A stretch of DNA of 64,000 nucleotides. It comes from Sphingobacteriales bacterium 16-39-50 (GTDB lineage: Bacteria; Bacteroidota; Bacteroidia; Sphingobacteriales; Sphingobacteriaceae). The stretch spans positions 124,001 to 188,000 of the forward strand of contig NCHA01000005.1 of NCBI GenBank assembly GCA_002257025.1, written 5' to 3'. Shown piece by piece: positions 17,709 to 26,548 of the stretch (positions within the stretch are counted from its first letter, which is position 1; each line of letters starts with the position of its first letter). The translations under genes and the position numbers were made by a program. Below the pieces are notes generated by a model, which saw nothing but the letters and a program-made list of their open reading frames with translations, ran no database searches and had not been told where the DNA came from.

Positions 17709-17765
17709 GTTTCTGACAGTTTATACATAACAGTATTTTTATTAAATTCGAAGAAACTAATTATC

Positions 17766-18503
17766 ATGTCAGAAAAAGAAACAATCTACCAGTATACTAA
17801 CGAACCGATAGTTCAGCGTGGAGGTGCCATTACCTCATCTAATTTTATTCCGAATGTTTTTCTTTGGATGTTCATAGCCTTAGGGCTTTCTGCAGGTTTT
17901 GCCCATTTCTTCTCGAATGATGAGGCATTCCTCAGCATGCTGATCGACCCAATTAATGGAGGCAGAACCACTTTAGGTACAATTGCCATGTTCGCTCCTC
18001 TGGCCTTTGTGATGGTCATGTCTTTTGGGATGAACCGACTCTCTTTTACTGCATTGGCTCTGATTTTCGTTCTCTATTCTGCCGCAACCGGTATAAGCTT
18101 GAGCTACATTTTGCTTATTTACACATCGTCATCAGTCCTAGGCTGCTTTATTTCTGCATCACTACTTTTTGCCGTTATGGCATTTGCAGGATACACTACT
18201 GAAACTGATCTGACAAAATTCGGCCCTATCCTGATGATGGCTCTGGTTGGAATTATTATTGCCAGCATCGTAAACTTCTTTTTGGGGAGCAGTCAATTAG
18301 ATTATATCATCAGTTTTATAGGTGTAGCCTTATTTGTAGGATTAACTGCTTATGATATGCAGCGCCTGAAACGAATAGCAGCCGGTATTGAATATGGTGA
18401 TGCCTCTGCCAATAAAATGGTGATTATGGGTGCATTAACCCTATATCTTGATTTTATCAATCTGTTTTTGATGCTGCTTCGCCTGTTCGGAAGCAGGAAG
18501 TAG
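17766..18503 (+). CDS. Bax inhibitor-1/YccA family membrane protein
   Basis: A 245-residue integral membrane protein with about seven hydrophobic segments and the family's C-terminal signature: LTAYDMQRLKRIA, then GALTLYLDFINLFLMLLRLFG. BI-1/YccA proteins are inner-membrane proteins; E. coli YccA modulates the FtsH protease, and some homologues are pH-sensitive calcium leak channels. I chose the ATG giving MSEKETIYQY. The earlier ATG at 17694 lies inside the terminator hairpin and would add an unlikely 24-residue hydrophobic extension. It is the first conserved chromosomal gene after the accessory region. Confidence 0.9.
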   Translation: MSEKETIYQYTNEPIVQRGGAITSSNFIPNVFLWMFIALGLSAGFAHFFSNDEAFLSMLIDPINGGRTTLGTIAMFAPLAFVMVMSFGMNRLSFTALALIFVLYSAATGISLSYILLIYTSSSVLGCFISASLLFAVMAFAGYTTETDLTKFGPILMMALVGIIIASIVNFFLGSSQLDYIISFIGVALFVGLTAYDMQRLKRIAAGIEYGDASANKMVIMGALTLYLDFINLFLMLLRLFGSRK

Positions 18504-18632
18504 AATTGGGTTATCTGTTGCCAGTTATCTGGACAGTCTAATTTACACAAGTAATTACAGTCAACTGACAACAGCTAACTGATAACTCCCCCTTGCATTT
18601 GCATTTCATCAAAATATCTTGCATTTTTGCAC
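18504..18632. repeat. Imperfect inverted-repeat spacer after the BI-1 gene
   Basis: GTTATCTGTTGCCAGTTATC at 18510-18529 is imperfectly complementary to AACTGACAACAGCTAACTGA at about 18563-18582, giving a gapped hairpin that may act as a weak terminator. The words (TCAACTGACAAC type) recur near 41950-41980, so this is one of the dispersed short repeats of this genome. No gene is visible. Confidence 0.45.
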
Positions 18633-18735
18633 TGCTTATTCAGAAAGATGGAGGGATTAGACCCTGAGAAATCTTAGCAACCTGTGCTAATAAGGTGCTA
18701 CATTCTATCCCGCATGTGCGGGAACAGATAAGTGA
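18633..18735 (+). promoter_or_regulatory. SAM-I riboswitch (S-box leader) upstream of metH
   Basis: The conserved S-box text appears in order: GGAGGGATTAGACCCTGA, then TTAGCAACCTG, then AATAAGGTGCTAC, then a P4 hairpin TCCCGC-ATGT-GCGGGA (18708-18723). The P1 stem is closed by CTTAT at 18635-18639 and ATAAG at 18728-18732. SAM-I aptamers bind S-adenosylmethionine and shut off methionine genes; metH lies immediately downstream, as expected. A second GATAAG at 18762-18767 duplicates the 3' strand of P1 and could compete with it. The expression platform is not obvious. Confidence 0.9.
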
Positions 18736-18775
18736 GAGTCAATAATTACCGACTTTTCGAAGATAAGCCTGTTTG

Positions 18776-18877
18776 TAGATATGAGACATTAGATGTGAGA
18801 TATCAGACTTATGTATGCAAAAATCATTGCATTTCATCAGTTTTATCTCATATCTCACATCTCATATCTCATGTCTA
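18776..18877. repeat. 32-base imperfect inverted repeat overlapping the metH start region
   Basis: Arms at 18776-18807 and 18846-18877 match at 28 of 32 positions as an inverted repeat, built of ATATGAGAT/ATCTCATAT words. The 38-base loop contains an inner ATGCAA/TTGCAT hairpin. The right arm includes the possible ATG at 18871 and ends 9 bases before the ATG at 18886. Folding would bury the ribosome-binding region of metH. The same word family recurs at 36181-36218. Confidence 0.75.
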
Positions 18878-18885
18878 AATCATAT

Positions 18886-21800
18886 ATGAGCATTAGAGAA
18901 GAACTTAAAAAAAGAATACTGGTAATTGATGGTGCTATGGGCACTATGATTCAACGCTATCAGTTAACAGAAGAAGATTTCAGGGGCGAACGATTTAAAG
19001 ATCATCCATGTGATGTAAGAGGAAATAATGACCTCCTGAACATTACCCGTCCGGATATTATCAAAGCGATCCATGCCGAATATCTTGAAGCTGGTGCAGA
19101 TATTATTGAAACGAATACATTCAGTACCCAACGCATTTCAATGGCCGATTATCAGATGGAAGATCTGTCGTATGAAATGAGTTTCGAAGGTGCTCGTATT
19201 GCCAAAGAAATCGCCCATGAGTACACGCTGAAAAATCCTGATAAACCACGTTTTGTTGCCGGCGCCCTTGGCCCTACAACAAAAATGGCTTCCATGTCGC
19301 CTGATGTTAATGATCCCGGCTACCGGGCTGTTACTTTTGACGAACTGGTAGATGCTTATTACGAGCAGGTTAAGGGCCTTATTGAAGGCGGGGCTGATGT
19401 CTTGCTTTTTGAGACGATCACAGATACACTCATTACCAAAGCTGCCCTTTTTGCAGCCAAGAATTATGAGAATGAGAGCGGCAGGAAGATCGATATCATG
19501 ATCTCTGGAACGATTACGGATGCCAGCGGAAGAACCTTATCCGGACAGACCGTTGAGGCATTTTTAAACTCACTGAGTCATGCCAATTTATTGAGTATCG
19601 GACTTAACTGCGCTCTGGGAGCTAAAGATATGCGTCCGCATATTGAAGAACTCTCTCAAAAAGCAGCCTGTTTTATCTCAGCTTACCCAAACGCCGGACT
19701 GCCTAATGAGTTTGGAGCTTATGATGAACTGCCGCATGAAACTGCACATTTGGTTGAAGATTTCATGGAGAACGGCTTTGTTAATATTGTTGGCGGTTGT
19801 TGTGGTACAACTCCCGAACATATTAAATGCATAGCTGAAAAAGCAGCAAAATTTTCGCCAAGGGTACCTCCCAAACCTGAGCCATATCTCCGGCTTAGCG
19901 GACTTGAGCCGGTTACCCTGACTCCCGAGACAAACTTTGTCAATATCGGTGAGCGTACCAATATCACAGGATCTCCGAAATTCTCGAAACTGATCCTTAG
20001 TGGTGATTTCGATGCAGCACTTTCAGTAGCTCGCCAGCAGGTTGAAGGCGGTGCTCAGATCATTGACATCAATATGGATGAAGGAATGCTCGACTCTGAA
20101 GCAGCAATGGTTAAATTCCTAAACCTGATTGCCTCAGAACCGGATATCTCCAAATTGCCTATCATGGTTGATTCATCTAAATGGACGGTGATTGAAGCAG
20201 GATTAAAATGCCTCCAGGGAAAGGGAATTGTGAATTCAATCTCTTTGAAAGAAGGAGAAGAGGCTTTTAAAACTTATGCCGGAAAAATTCGTCAATATGG
20301 TGCCGCTGTAGTTGTGATGGCATTTGATGAAGCCGGACAGGCTGATTCACTCGAAAGACGTAAGGAAATTTGTCAAAGATCTTATAATATTCTGGTTAAT
20401 GAGGTCAATTTCCCTCCACAGGACATCATCTTTGACCCTAATATTCTGACGGTAGCTACCGGACTGGAAGAGCATAATAATTACGCAGTAGACTTCATTG
20501 AAGCTACCCGCTGGATCAAACAAAACCTTCCGCTTGCCAAGGTTAGTGGTGGAGTTAGTAATATTTCATTCTCCTTCAGGGGGAATAACACCGTTCGTGA
20601 GGCCATGCACTCTGCATTCCTTTACCACGCAATTAAAGCTGGACTGGATATGGGTATCGTCAATGCCGGTATGCTTGAGGTGTACGAAGAAATACCCAAA
20701 GATTTACTGGAATTGGTTGAAGATGTGCTGCTTAACCGTCGCCCGGACGCCACAGAGCGCCTGGTAGATTTTGCCGAAACTATCAAAACCACAGGTAAAG
20801 TTATTGTAAAGGATGAGGCCTGGCGTAAAGGCAGTGTGGAAGAGCGCTTATCCCACTCACTGGTAAAAGGGATCATCGACTATCTGGATGATGATGTTGA
20901 AGAAGCACGCCAAAAATATGCCAAGCCCCTTGAGGTTATTGAAGGACCCCTGATGGACGGGATGGGTATTGTTGGAGATCTGTTTGGTCAGGGCAAAATG
21001 TTCCTTCCTCAGGTAGTAAAATCGGCCAGGGTAATGAAGAAAGCTGTGGCTTACTTATTGCCATTTATAGAGGAAGAAAAACTTAATAATGCCGATAGCA
21101 ACCAGCGTAAGAATGCAGGGAAAGTATTACTTGCTACGGTAAAAGGTGACGTTCATGACATTGGTAAAAACATTGTCGGGGTTGTTCTGGCCTGTAATAA
21201 TTTCGAGGTCATTGACCTTGGAGTAATGGTTCCGGCACAGAAAATTATTGAAACAGCAAAAGCTGAAAATGTAGATATAATTGGCCTCAGCGGACTGATT
21301 ACTCCATCCTTAGACGAAATGGTTCATTTCGCAAAAGAAATGGAAAGGGAAGGATTTACGATTCCATTGATTATTGGTGGTGCAACTACTTCCAGAATTC
21401 ATGCAGCTGTGAAAGTGGCTCCGAACTATTCAGGTCCATCAGTTCATGTTCTTGATGCATCGAGAAGTGTAACAGTATGCAGTACCCTGATGAGTGATGA
21501 AAACCGCGAGGAATACATCACAAACATTCATAATGAATATTCAAAAGCAAGAGAGGCTCATTTAAATAAAAAATCAGATAAGCGTTTTAAAACTATTGAA
21601 GAAGCTAGGGCAGAGAAGTTTCAAATTGATCTGAATGCGGTTATTACGCCAAAACCGACCTTCCTTGGAACCAGGGCATTTGTTGATTTTTCTCTGGAAG
21701 AATTGGTACCATATATCGACTGGACGCCATTCTTCCATACCTGGGAATTGAGAGGAAGCTACCCACGTATATTTGAAGATGAATTTGTGGGGGTGGAAGC

Positions 21801-22560
21801 AAAAAAACTCTATGATGAAGCCAGAGTTTTGCTGGATAAGATAATTGCCGAAAAATCTCTGAAAGCAAAAGGAGTGATCGGTTTCTGGCCTGCCAATTCT
21901 GTAGGTGATGATATCGAGCTATATACCGACGAAAGCAGAACACAGGTTTACAGAACTATTCATACTCTTCGGCAACAGGCAGAGAAAGCAGCCGGTGAGC
22001 CATACTATGCCCTTTCAGACTTTATTGCACCAAAAGAATCAGGCATTGCTGATTACTGGGGTGGCTTTGCGGTTACAACCGGTATAGGCTGTGATGAACT
22101 GGTAGCGGAGTTTGAGAAGAACTTTGATGATTATAACAGTATCATGGTAAAAGCACTTGCAGATCGTCTTGCAGAGGCCTTTGCAGAGCGCATGCATGAA
22201 CTAGTCAGAAAAGAATTTTGGGCCTATTCGAATGACGAATCCCTAAGCTCAGAAGATCTTATCAAGGAAAAATACAGAGGTATTCGTCCGGCACCGGGAT
22301 ATCCTGCCTGTCCGGATCATACAGAAAAAGCAACATTATTTGAAATTCTTGATGCAGAAAATGCAACCGGAATTCATCTAACTGAGAGCTTTGCTATGTA
22401 TCCTACCGCAGCAGTCAGCGGTTATTATTTTGCTCATCCCCAATCACGCTATTTCGGATTAGGCAAAATCAGCAAGGATCAGGTGGAAGATTATTCCGTG
22501 CGCAAAGGGATGAGTATAGAGGAAACAGAGCGGTGGTTAAGCCCGAATTTAGGATATTAG
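18886..22560 (+). CDS. metH: Cobalamin-dependent methionine synthase
   Basis: A 1224-residue enzyme that methylates homocysteine to methionine using methyltetrahydrofolate and cobalamin; E. coli MetH is nearly the same length. Domains in order: homocysteine-binding barrel with zinc cysteines (GLNCALGA and [10 protein letters not shown]), folate-binding barrel ([21 protein letters not shown]), B12 cap and Rossmann domain with DVHDIGKN (cobalamin-ligating His), and the SAM-dependent reactivation domain ending [12 protein letters not shown] and [10 protein letters not shown]. The start at 18886 ([12 protein letters not shown]) matches the family; 18871 is an alternative. Control by the SAM-I riboswitch is expected. 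metF follows downstream. Confidence 0.97.
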   Translation: MSIREELKKRILVIDGAMGTMIQRYQLTEEDFRGERFKDHPCDVRGNNDLLNITRPDIIKAIHAEYLEAGADIIETNTFSTQRISMADYQMEDLSYEMSFEGARIAKEIAHEYTLKNPDKPRFVAGALGPTTKMASMSPDVNDPGYRAVTFDELVDAYYEQVKGLIEGGADVLLFETITDTLITKAALFAAKNYENESGRKIDIMISGTITDASGRTLSGQTVEAFLNSLSHANLLSIGLNCALGAKDMRPHIEELSQKAACFISAYPNAGLPNEFGAYDELPHETAHLVEDFMENGFVNIVGGCCGTTPEHIKCIAEKAAKFSPRVPPKPEPYLRLSGLEPVTLTPETNFVNIGERTNITGSPKFSKLILSGDFDAALSVARQQVEGGAQIIDINMDEGMLDSEAAMVKFLNLIASEPDISKLPIMVDSSKWTVIEAGLKCLQGKGIVNSISLKEGEEAFKTYAGKIRQYGAAVVVMAFDEAGQADSLERRKEICQRSYNILVNEVNFPPQDIIFDPNILTVATGLEEHNNYAVDFIEATRWIKQNLPLAKVSGGVSNISFSFRGNNTVREAMHSAFLYHAIKAGLDMGIVNAGMLEVYEEIPKDLLELVEDVLLNRRPDATERLVDFAETIKTTGKVIVKDEAWRKGSVEERLSHSLVKGIIDYLDDDVEEARQKYAKPLEVIEGPLMDGMGIVGDLFGQGKMFLPQVVKSARVMKKAVAYLLPFIEEEKLNNADSNQRKNAGKVLLATVKGDVHDIGKNIVGVVLACNNFEVIDLGVMVPAQKIIETAKAENVDIIGLSGLITPSLDEMVHFAKEMEREGFTIPLIIGGATTSRIHAAVKVAPNYSGPSVHVLDASRSVTVCSTLMSDENREEYITNIHNEYSKAREAHLNKKSDKRFKTIEEARAEKFQIDLNAVITPKPTFLGTRAFVDFSLEELVPYIDWTPFFHTWELRGSYPRIFEDEFVGVEAKKLYDEARVLLDKIIAEKSLKAKGVIGFWPANSVGDDIELYTDESRTQVYRTIHTLRQQAEKAAGEPYYALSDFIAPKESGIADYWGGFAVTTGIGCDELVAEFEKNFDDYNSIMVKALADRLAEAFAERMHELVRKEFWAYSNDESLSSEDLIKEKYRGIRPAPGYPACPDHTEKATLFEILDAENATGIHLTESFAMYPTAAVSGYYFAHPQSRYFGLGKISKDQVEDYSVRKGMSIEETERWLSPNLGY

Positions 22561-23031
22561 TTGGTTAGTTGTTAGTTGGTTGGGTTTACATGAGTGCTTA
22601 CCAGAAATATACGGAGTTAGATGTTTGGAAACATTCCCGTGCATTAGCTTCGCATGTTTATGAACTTACTGCCACTTTCCCGAAATCTGAACAATTTGGA
22701 ATAGTTTCACAGATAAGACGTTGTGTTGTTTCTGTGCCATCAAATATAGCAGAAGGTCGCGGTAGACTGTATAAAAAAGAGACAATACAATTTTTATCAA
22801 TCGCCAGAGGTTCATTATATGAATTGGAAACACAACTATACATTTCAAAAGACCTATCCTACATCACAGAAGTTCAATTATCAACCTGCCTTAAAAAAAT
22901 AGAAGCATTAGGTAAATTATCAAATGGTTTCATTAGGTATAATAACGATAAACAAGAATAGCATATAAGTAATTAGTTTTATGAGGAGCAGATAAAATCT
23001 AACCAACTAACAACTAACCAACTAACCAACT
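22559..23031. repeat. 23-bp perfect inverted repeats bracketing the S23-type gene
   Basis: The bases at 22559-22581 (AGTTGGTTAGTTG...) are the exact reverse complement of 23001-23023; the right copy continues 8 bases further with another AACCAACT unit to 23031. The left arm begins within the metH stop codon. The 419 bases between them hold a single four-helix-bundle gene, so a transcript could fold into one long stem with the gene in its loop. A third copy lies at 57029-57061. Confidence 0.85.
22590..22961 (+). CDS. Four-helix-bundle protein (S23/23S-rRNA-intervening-sequence type)
   Basis: A 123-residue protein of the S23 family, recognised by LDVWKHSRALASHVYELTATFP, then SEQFGIVSQIRRCVVSVPSNIAEG, and IQFLSIARGSLYELETQL. 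The family is encoded inside 23S rRNA intervening sequences of some bacteria and elsewhere in Bacteroidota genomes; its fold is shared with the Avd accessory protein of diversity-generating retroelements. Its function is unsettled. An upstream TTG at 22569 lies in the repeat, so the ATG (MSAYQKYTEL) is preferred. It sits between metH and metF and is bracketed by perfect inverted repeats, suggesting an inserted unit. Confidence 0.88.
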   Translation: MSAYQKYTELDVWKHSRALASHVYELTATFPKSEQFGIVSQIRRCVVSVPSNIAEGRGRLYKKETIQFLSIARGSLYELETQLYISKDLSYITEVQLSTCLKKIEALGKLSNGFIRYNNDKQE

Positions 23032-23038
23032 AATAGGC

Positions 23039-23995
23039 ATGAAAATCACCGATCACATAAAAAACGCCAAGGGCAAAACACTTTTCTCTTTCGAGTTGCT
23101 TCCTCCTTTAAAAGGGCAGAGCATACAGGGTATTTATGATGCCATAGATCCGCTGATGGAATTTAAGCCTCCATTCATTGATGTAACCTATCACAGAGAA
23201 GATTATATCTATAAGCAGCATGAAAGCGGCCTGCTGGAAAAGGTATCCTATCGTAAACGCCCGGGAACTGTAGCTATTTGTGCCTCGATCATGAACCGTT
23301 ACAATGTGGATGCTGTGCCCCACCTGATCTGCGGAGGATTTACTAAAGAAGAAACTGAAAATACCCTGATCGACCTTCAGTTTTTAGGTATAGATAATGT
23401 TCTGGTTCTACGAGGTGATGCACGTCATGCAGATTCAGGATTTATTCCTACGCCAGGGGGACATGCCTACGCAACTGAATTACTTGAACAGGTGGCTAAT
23501 ATGAACAATGGAGTTTATCTTCATGAGGATTACGATACCGCCTATAAGACAAAGTTCTGTATCGGTGTAGCCGGATATCCTGAGAAGCACTTTGAAGCTC
23601 CAAACATGAAAACAGACTTCGGCTTTCTGAAAAAGAAAGTTGAGATGGGTGCAGAGTTCATCGTAACGCAGATGTTTTTCGACAATTCCAAATATGTTGA
23701 ATTTGTGGCACTGTGTCGTGAGAATGGAATAAATGTTCCAATTATACCAGGATTGAAACCGATTACTTCATCCAAACAATTAATCAGCCTGCCGAAAATT
23801 TTCCATATCGATTTGCCGGAGGAACTTAGCGAAGCTGTTCAAAAGTGCAAATCTGAAAAAGAGGTTAGGGAAGTTGGAATTGAGCATATGATCGCTCAAT
23901 GTAAAGAACTGATGAAAGTTGGAGCACCGGTATTGCACTTTTATACGATGAGTAATCCTGGTCCGACGAAGAGAATTGCTGAAGCTATATTTTAA
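23039..23995 (+). CDS. metF: Methylenetetrahydrofolate reductase
   Basis: A 318-residue FAD enzyme reducing 5,10-methylene- to 5-methyltetrahydrofolate, the methyl donor for MetH. Family features: LFSFELLPPLKG near the N-terminus (catalytic-type Glu), FIDVTYHRED, VPHLICGGFTKEET, NVLVLRGDARH, FCIGVAGYPEKH, GAEFIVTQMFFDN, and PGLKPITSSKQL. It is complete. Spacing to the S23 gene (about 77 bases, containing the right repeat) allows it to share the metH transcript and its SAM control. The ATG follows the repeat by about 8 bases. Confidence 0.96.
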   Translation: MKITDHIKNAKGKTLFSFELLPPLKGQSIQGIYDAIDPLMEFKPPFIDVTYHREDYIYKQHESGLLEKVSYRKRPGTVAICASIMNRYNVDAVPHLICGGFTKEETENTLIDLQFLGIDNVLVLRGDARHADSGFIPTPGGHAYATELLEQVANMNNGVYLHEDYDTAYKTKFCIGVAGYPEKHFEAPNMKTDFGFLKKKVEMGAEFIVTQMFFDNSKYVEFVALCRENGINVPIIPGLKPITSSKQLISLPKIFHIDLPEELSEAVQKCKSEKEVREVGIEHMIAQCKELMKVGAPVLHFYTMSNPGPTKRIAEAIF

Positions 23996-24004
23996 AAAAA
24001 TCAA

Positions 24005-24036
24005 ACGGACCGGATGACTTTCAAAATCCGGTCTGT
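24005..24036. terminator. Hairpin downstream of metF
   Basis: ACGGACCGGAT at 24005-24015 pairs with ATCCGGTCTGT at 24026-24036 (11 bp, one wobble). On the minus strand it is followed by a T-rich run, so it fits a terminator for readthrough from the thr operon better than one for metF. Confidence 0.5.
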
Positions 24037-24195
24037 AATCCAAGATCTGCTTAAATATTTATCAGGATTATAAACACTTCTTAAACAGCAGGGTAAAAAA
24101 TAGTCTTATTTCTATGGAAAATACCCGTTTGATCAATCAGATCTACCATTAGCTAATTTCCCAATAGCCTATTATAAAGTTTTTGTAAATTAAGC

Positions 24196-24230
24196 TAACG
24201 CTGACAGGGTTTTAAACCCTGTCAGCGTTA
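24196..24230. terminator. Bidirectional terminator palindrome between metF and thrC
   Basis: A 17-bp stem with a single-base centre at 24213: TAACGCTGACAGGGTTT on the left and AAACCCTGTCAGCGTTA on the right. It lies 8 bases after the thrC stop in a convergent gap. The core CTGACAGGGTTT is the same as in the palindrome at 32244-32276. Confidence 0.75.
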
Positions 24231-24238
24231 AGTACTTT

Positions 24239-25543
24239 TTACCCCAGCAAAAATGCCTTAAACCCTTCAAAATCATTTCCAAGACTTGAAGAAATCCTTT
24301 CCTTGCCTTCAAGTTCCTTAACCTGTACCGGAATATCTATTTCGGCAGCAATCTCTGCAGGAAAAATATCAGGGAATTTACAAGGATGGGCAGTAGATAA
24401 AAACACACCTGCAACATCATCAGAAGGATGCTCAGTCATCCAGCCTTTTAAAGCCAGCCAGGCAATAGCGGTATGCGGGCACATGATATACCCGTTTTCT
24501 GCATGAACCTGTTTGATCGCCTCCAGTGTTTCTCCATCACTATAACTATAGGCAGTTATAACTTTTTTCAACAAGTCACGGTCACCGCCAAACATATCCA
24601 TAATCCTTACCCAGTTACTTGGATCACCTACATCCATTGCATTTGACCAGGTCTGCACACTTGGCTTAGCCTTATAAACTCCGGTTTGGAGGAATTCTGG
24701 AACCGTATCGTTACTATTGGTAGCCGCTAAAAACTGCTTTACTGGCAATCCCATCTTCCATGCAAGTAAACCTGCTCCAATATTGCCAAAATTCCCACTC
24801 GGGACAGAAAAAACCACTTCCTTATAACCCATTCGCTGAATCTGTGCATAAGCATTAAAATAGTAGAATGTCTGTGGAATCAGCCTTGAAATATTGATGG
24901 AATTGGCAGATGTCAGACGAAACTTCTCTTTCAGTTCAGGATCATTAAATGCCTGTTTCACTAAAGCCTGACAATCATCAAAGGTACCATCGATCTCTAT
25001 TGCACGAATGTTCTGTCCGTTGGTGGTTAACTGAAGTTCTTGTATCGGGCTTACCTTTCCCTTTGGAAATAAGATAGTCACCCTGACATTTGGCACACCC
25101 AGAAAACCCAATGCTACTGCTCCGCCCGTATCTCCAGATGTCGCTACAAGTACATCCAGTTGCTTCTCACCCTCCTTCAGAAAATAACTCATCACCCGGC
25201 TCATGAACCTGGCACCGAAATCTTTGAAAGCCAGTGAAGGACCATGAAAAAGTTCCAGAACATTTATGCCCTTCGAAATTTCAATAACAGGTGCTTCGAA
25301 ATTAATCGCCTCATCAATAATAGCCTTCAGATCTGATTCGGGAATTGCATTATTCAGGATAGCTTTAGACACCCTGAAAGCAATTTCAGGCAGGCTATAT
25401 TTGTGCAGATCTGCAATAAATTCAGGATCAAGCACCGGGATACTTACCGGCATGTATAAACCCTTATCTGCAGGCAAACTATTGAATACTCCTTCTTTAA
25501 AAGGAACCCTTAAATCTTTATTATTGGTACTGTATAAAATCAT
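24239..25543 (-). CDS. thrC: Threonine synthase
   Basis: A 434-residue PLP enzyme converting O-phosphohomoserine to threonine. The PLP lysine is K107 in HGPSLAFKDFGARF. Other family segments are VATSGDTGGAVALGF, VSPIQELQLTT, FSVPSGNFGNIGAGLLA and ICPHTAIAW-type text (YIMCPHTAIAWLALKG). Its start overlaps the thrB stop by 4 bases, so translation is coupled. Last gene of thrA-thrB-thrC; the operon ends at the palindromic terminator just downstream. Confidence 0.96.
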   Translation of the reverse strand: MILYSTNNKDLRVPFKEGVFNSLPADKGLYMPVSIPVLDPEFIADLHKYSLPEIAFRVSKAILNNAIPESDLKAIIDEAINFEAPVIEISKGINVLELFHGPSLAFKDFGARFMSRVMSYFLKEGEKQLDVLVATSGDTGGAVALGFLGVPNVRVTILFPKGKVSPIQELQLTTNGQNIRAIEIDGTFDDCQALVKQAFNDPELKEKFRLTSANSINISRLIPQTFYYFNAYAQIQRMGYKEVVFSVPSGNFGNIGAGLLAWKMGLPVKQFLAATNSNDTVPEFLQTGVYKAKPSVQTWSNAMDVGDPSNWVRIMDMFGGDRDLLKKVITAYSYSDGETLEAIKQVHAENGYIMCPHTAIAWLALKGWMTEHPSDDVAGVFLSTAHPCKFPDIFPAEIAAEIDIPVQVKELEGKERISSSLGNDFEGFKAFLLG

Positions 25544-26478
25544 TGATCTAAAATTATTGGTCCCTGAGCATTAATCGGCGACCTGTATGCAATACTTTCT
25601 GTATCCAGCCATCTAAAATGTGCTTGCAATTTTTCATTGATCCGGCGGGCATCATCATCATTTCTGGTAAATGTAAAAACTGAAGGTCCTGAACCTGAGA
25701 TTCCGAAACTCAGTGCTCCATTTTCCATTGCAATTTCTCTTAATCTGTAAAAATCAGGAATCAGGATTGACCTGACCGGTTCGACAATTACATCCTTCAT
25801 ACTCCTTGCGATCAGGTCAATATTTTTGGTATATAAGCCGCTAACTAATCCGGCAACATTTCCCCACTGAACCACCGCATCTTTCAGCAATATTTTGCTC
25901 CTTATGATCTGCCTTGCATCGCGGGTCGGTACATCAACCTGCGGAAAAACTATAGAACAATAAAGTTCTTCCGGAAATGGAAGCTGAATAATATCCAGCG
26001 GCTCATAGCTGCGGATCAGAACAAATCCTCCAAGCAACGCCGGTGCCACATTATCAGCATGCCCATATCCGCAGGCCAGCTCCTCCCCTTTCATTGCAAA
26101 AGGAACAAGTTCCATTTTTGTCAGAGGACTATCCATCAGGGTATTGATTGCAAATAATCCGGCAACTGTACTGGCAGAGCTTGATCCCAGTCCACTGCCG
26201 ATCGGCATTTTTTTATTCAATTCGATCTCCACTCCCACATCGGATCGCCCGATATGATTCAGAAAATGCTGCACGCTCACACTAACTGTATTCTTCGCCG
26301 GATCATAAGGCAAACGTCCATCATCACCGCTTATTTTTGTGATAATTACACCCGGATCATCCCTGAAGCGCATGATTACTTCATCACCCGGTGCATTCAC
26401 CGCGAAACCCAAAACATCGTAACCGCAAACTACATTGGCTACCGTAGCAGGTGCAAAAACTTTTACTGATCTATTCAT
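25540..26478 (-). CDS. thrB: Homoserine kinase
   Basis: A 312-residue GHMP kinase phosphorylating homoserine with ATP. The GHMP ATP-binding loop is visible as KKMPIGSGLGSSSASTVAG. KVFAPATVANVVCGYDVLGFA at the N-terminus and FGISGSGPSVFTF near the C-terminus are typical. It lies 70 bases after thrA and overlaps thrC by 4 bases, which places it as the middle gene of the threonine operon. Expression should follow the leader attenuator upstream of thrA. Confidence 0.96.
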   Translation of the reverse strand: MNRSVKVFAPATVANVVCGYDVLGFAVNAPGDEVIMRFRDDPGVIITKISGDDGRLPYDPAKNTVSVSVQHFLNHIGRSDVGVEIELNKKMPIGSGLGSSSASTVAGLFAINTLMDSPLTKMELVPFAMKGEELACGYGHADNVAPALLGGFVLIRSYEPLDIIQLPFPEELYCSIVFPQVDVPTRDARQIIRSKILLKDAVVQWGNVAGLVSGLYTKNIDLIARSMKDVIVEPVRSILIPDFYRLREIAMENGALSFGISGSGPSVFTFTRNDDDARRINEKLQAHFRWLDTESIAYRSPINAQGPIILDQ

Positions 26479-26548
26479 ATTTATTTACTGTCTCCTGAAC
26501 ATCCTGCTTAAGCCGAACGATCAAAAATATTAAAATAATCAGGCGCTA

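Noticed and set aside
17694..17765. Earlier start for the Bax inhibitor-1 gene
   Set aside because: The ATG lies within the terminator hairpin; the downstream ATG gives the expected N-terminus.
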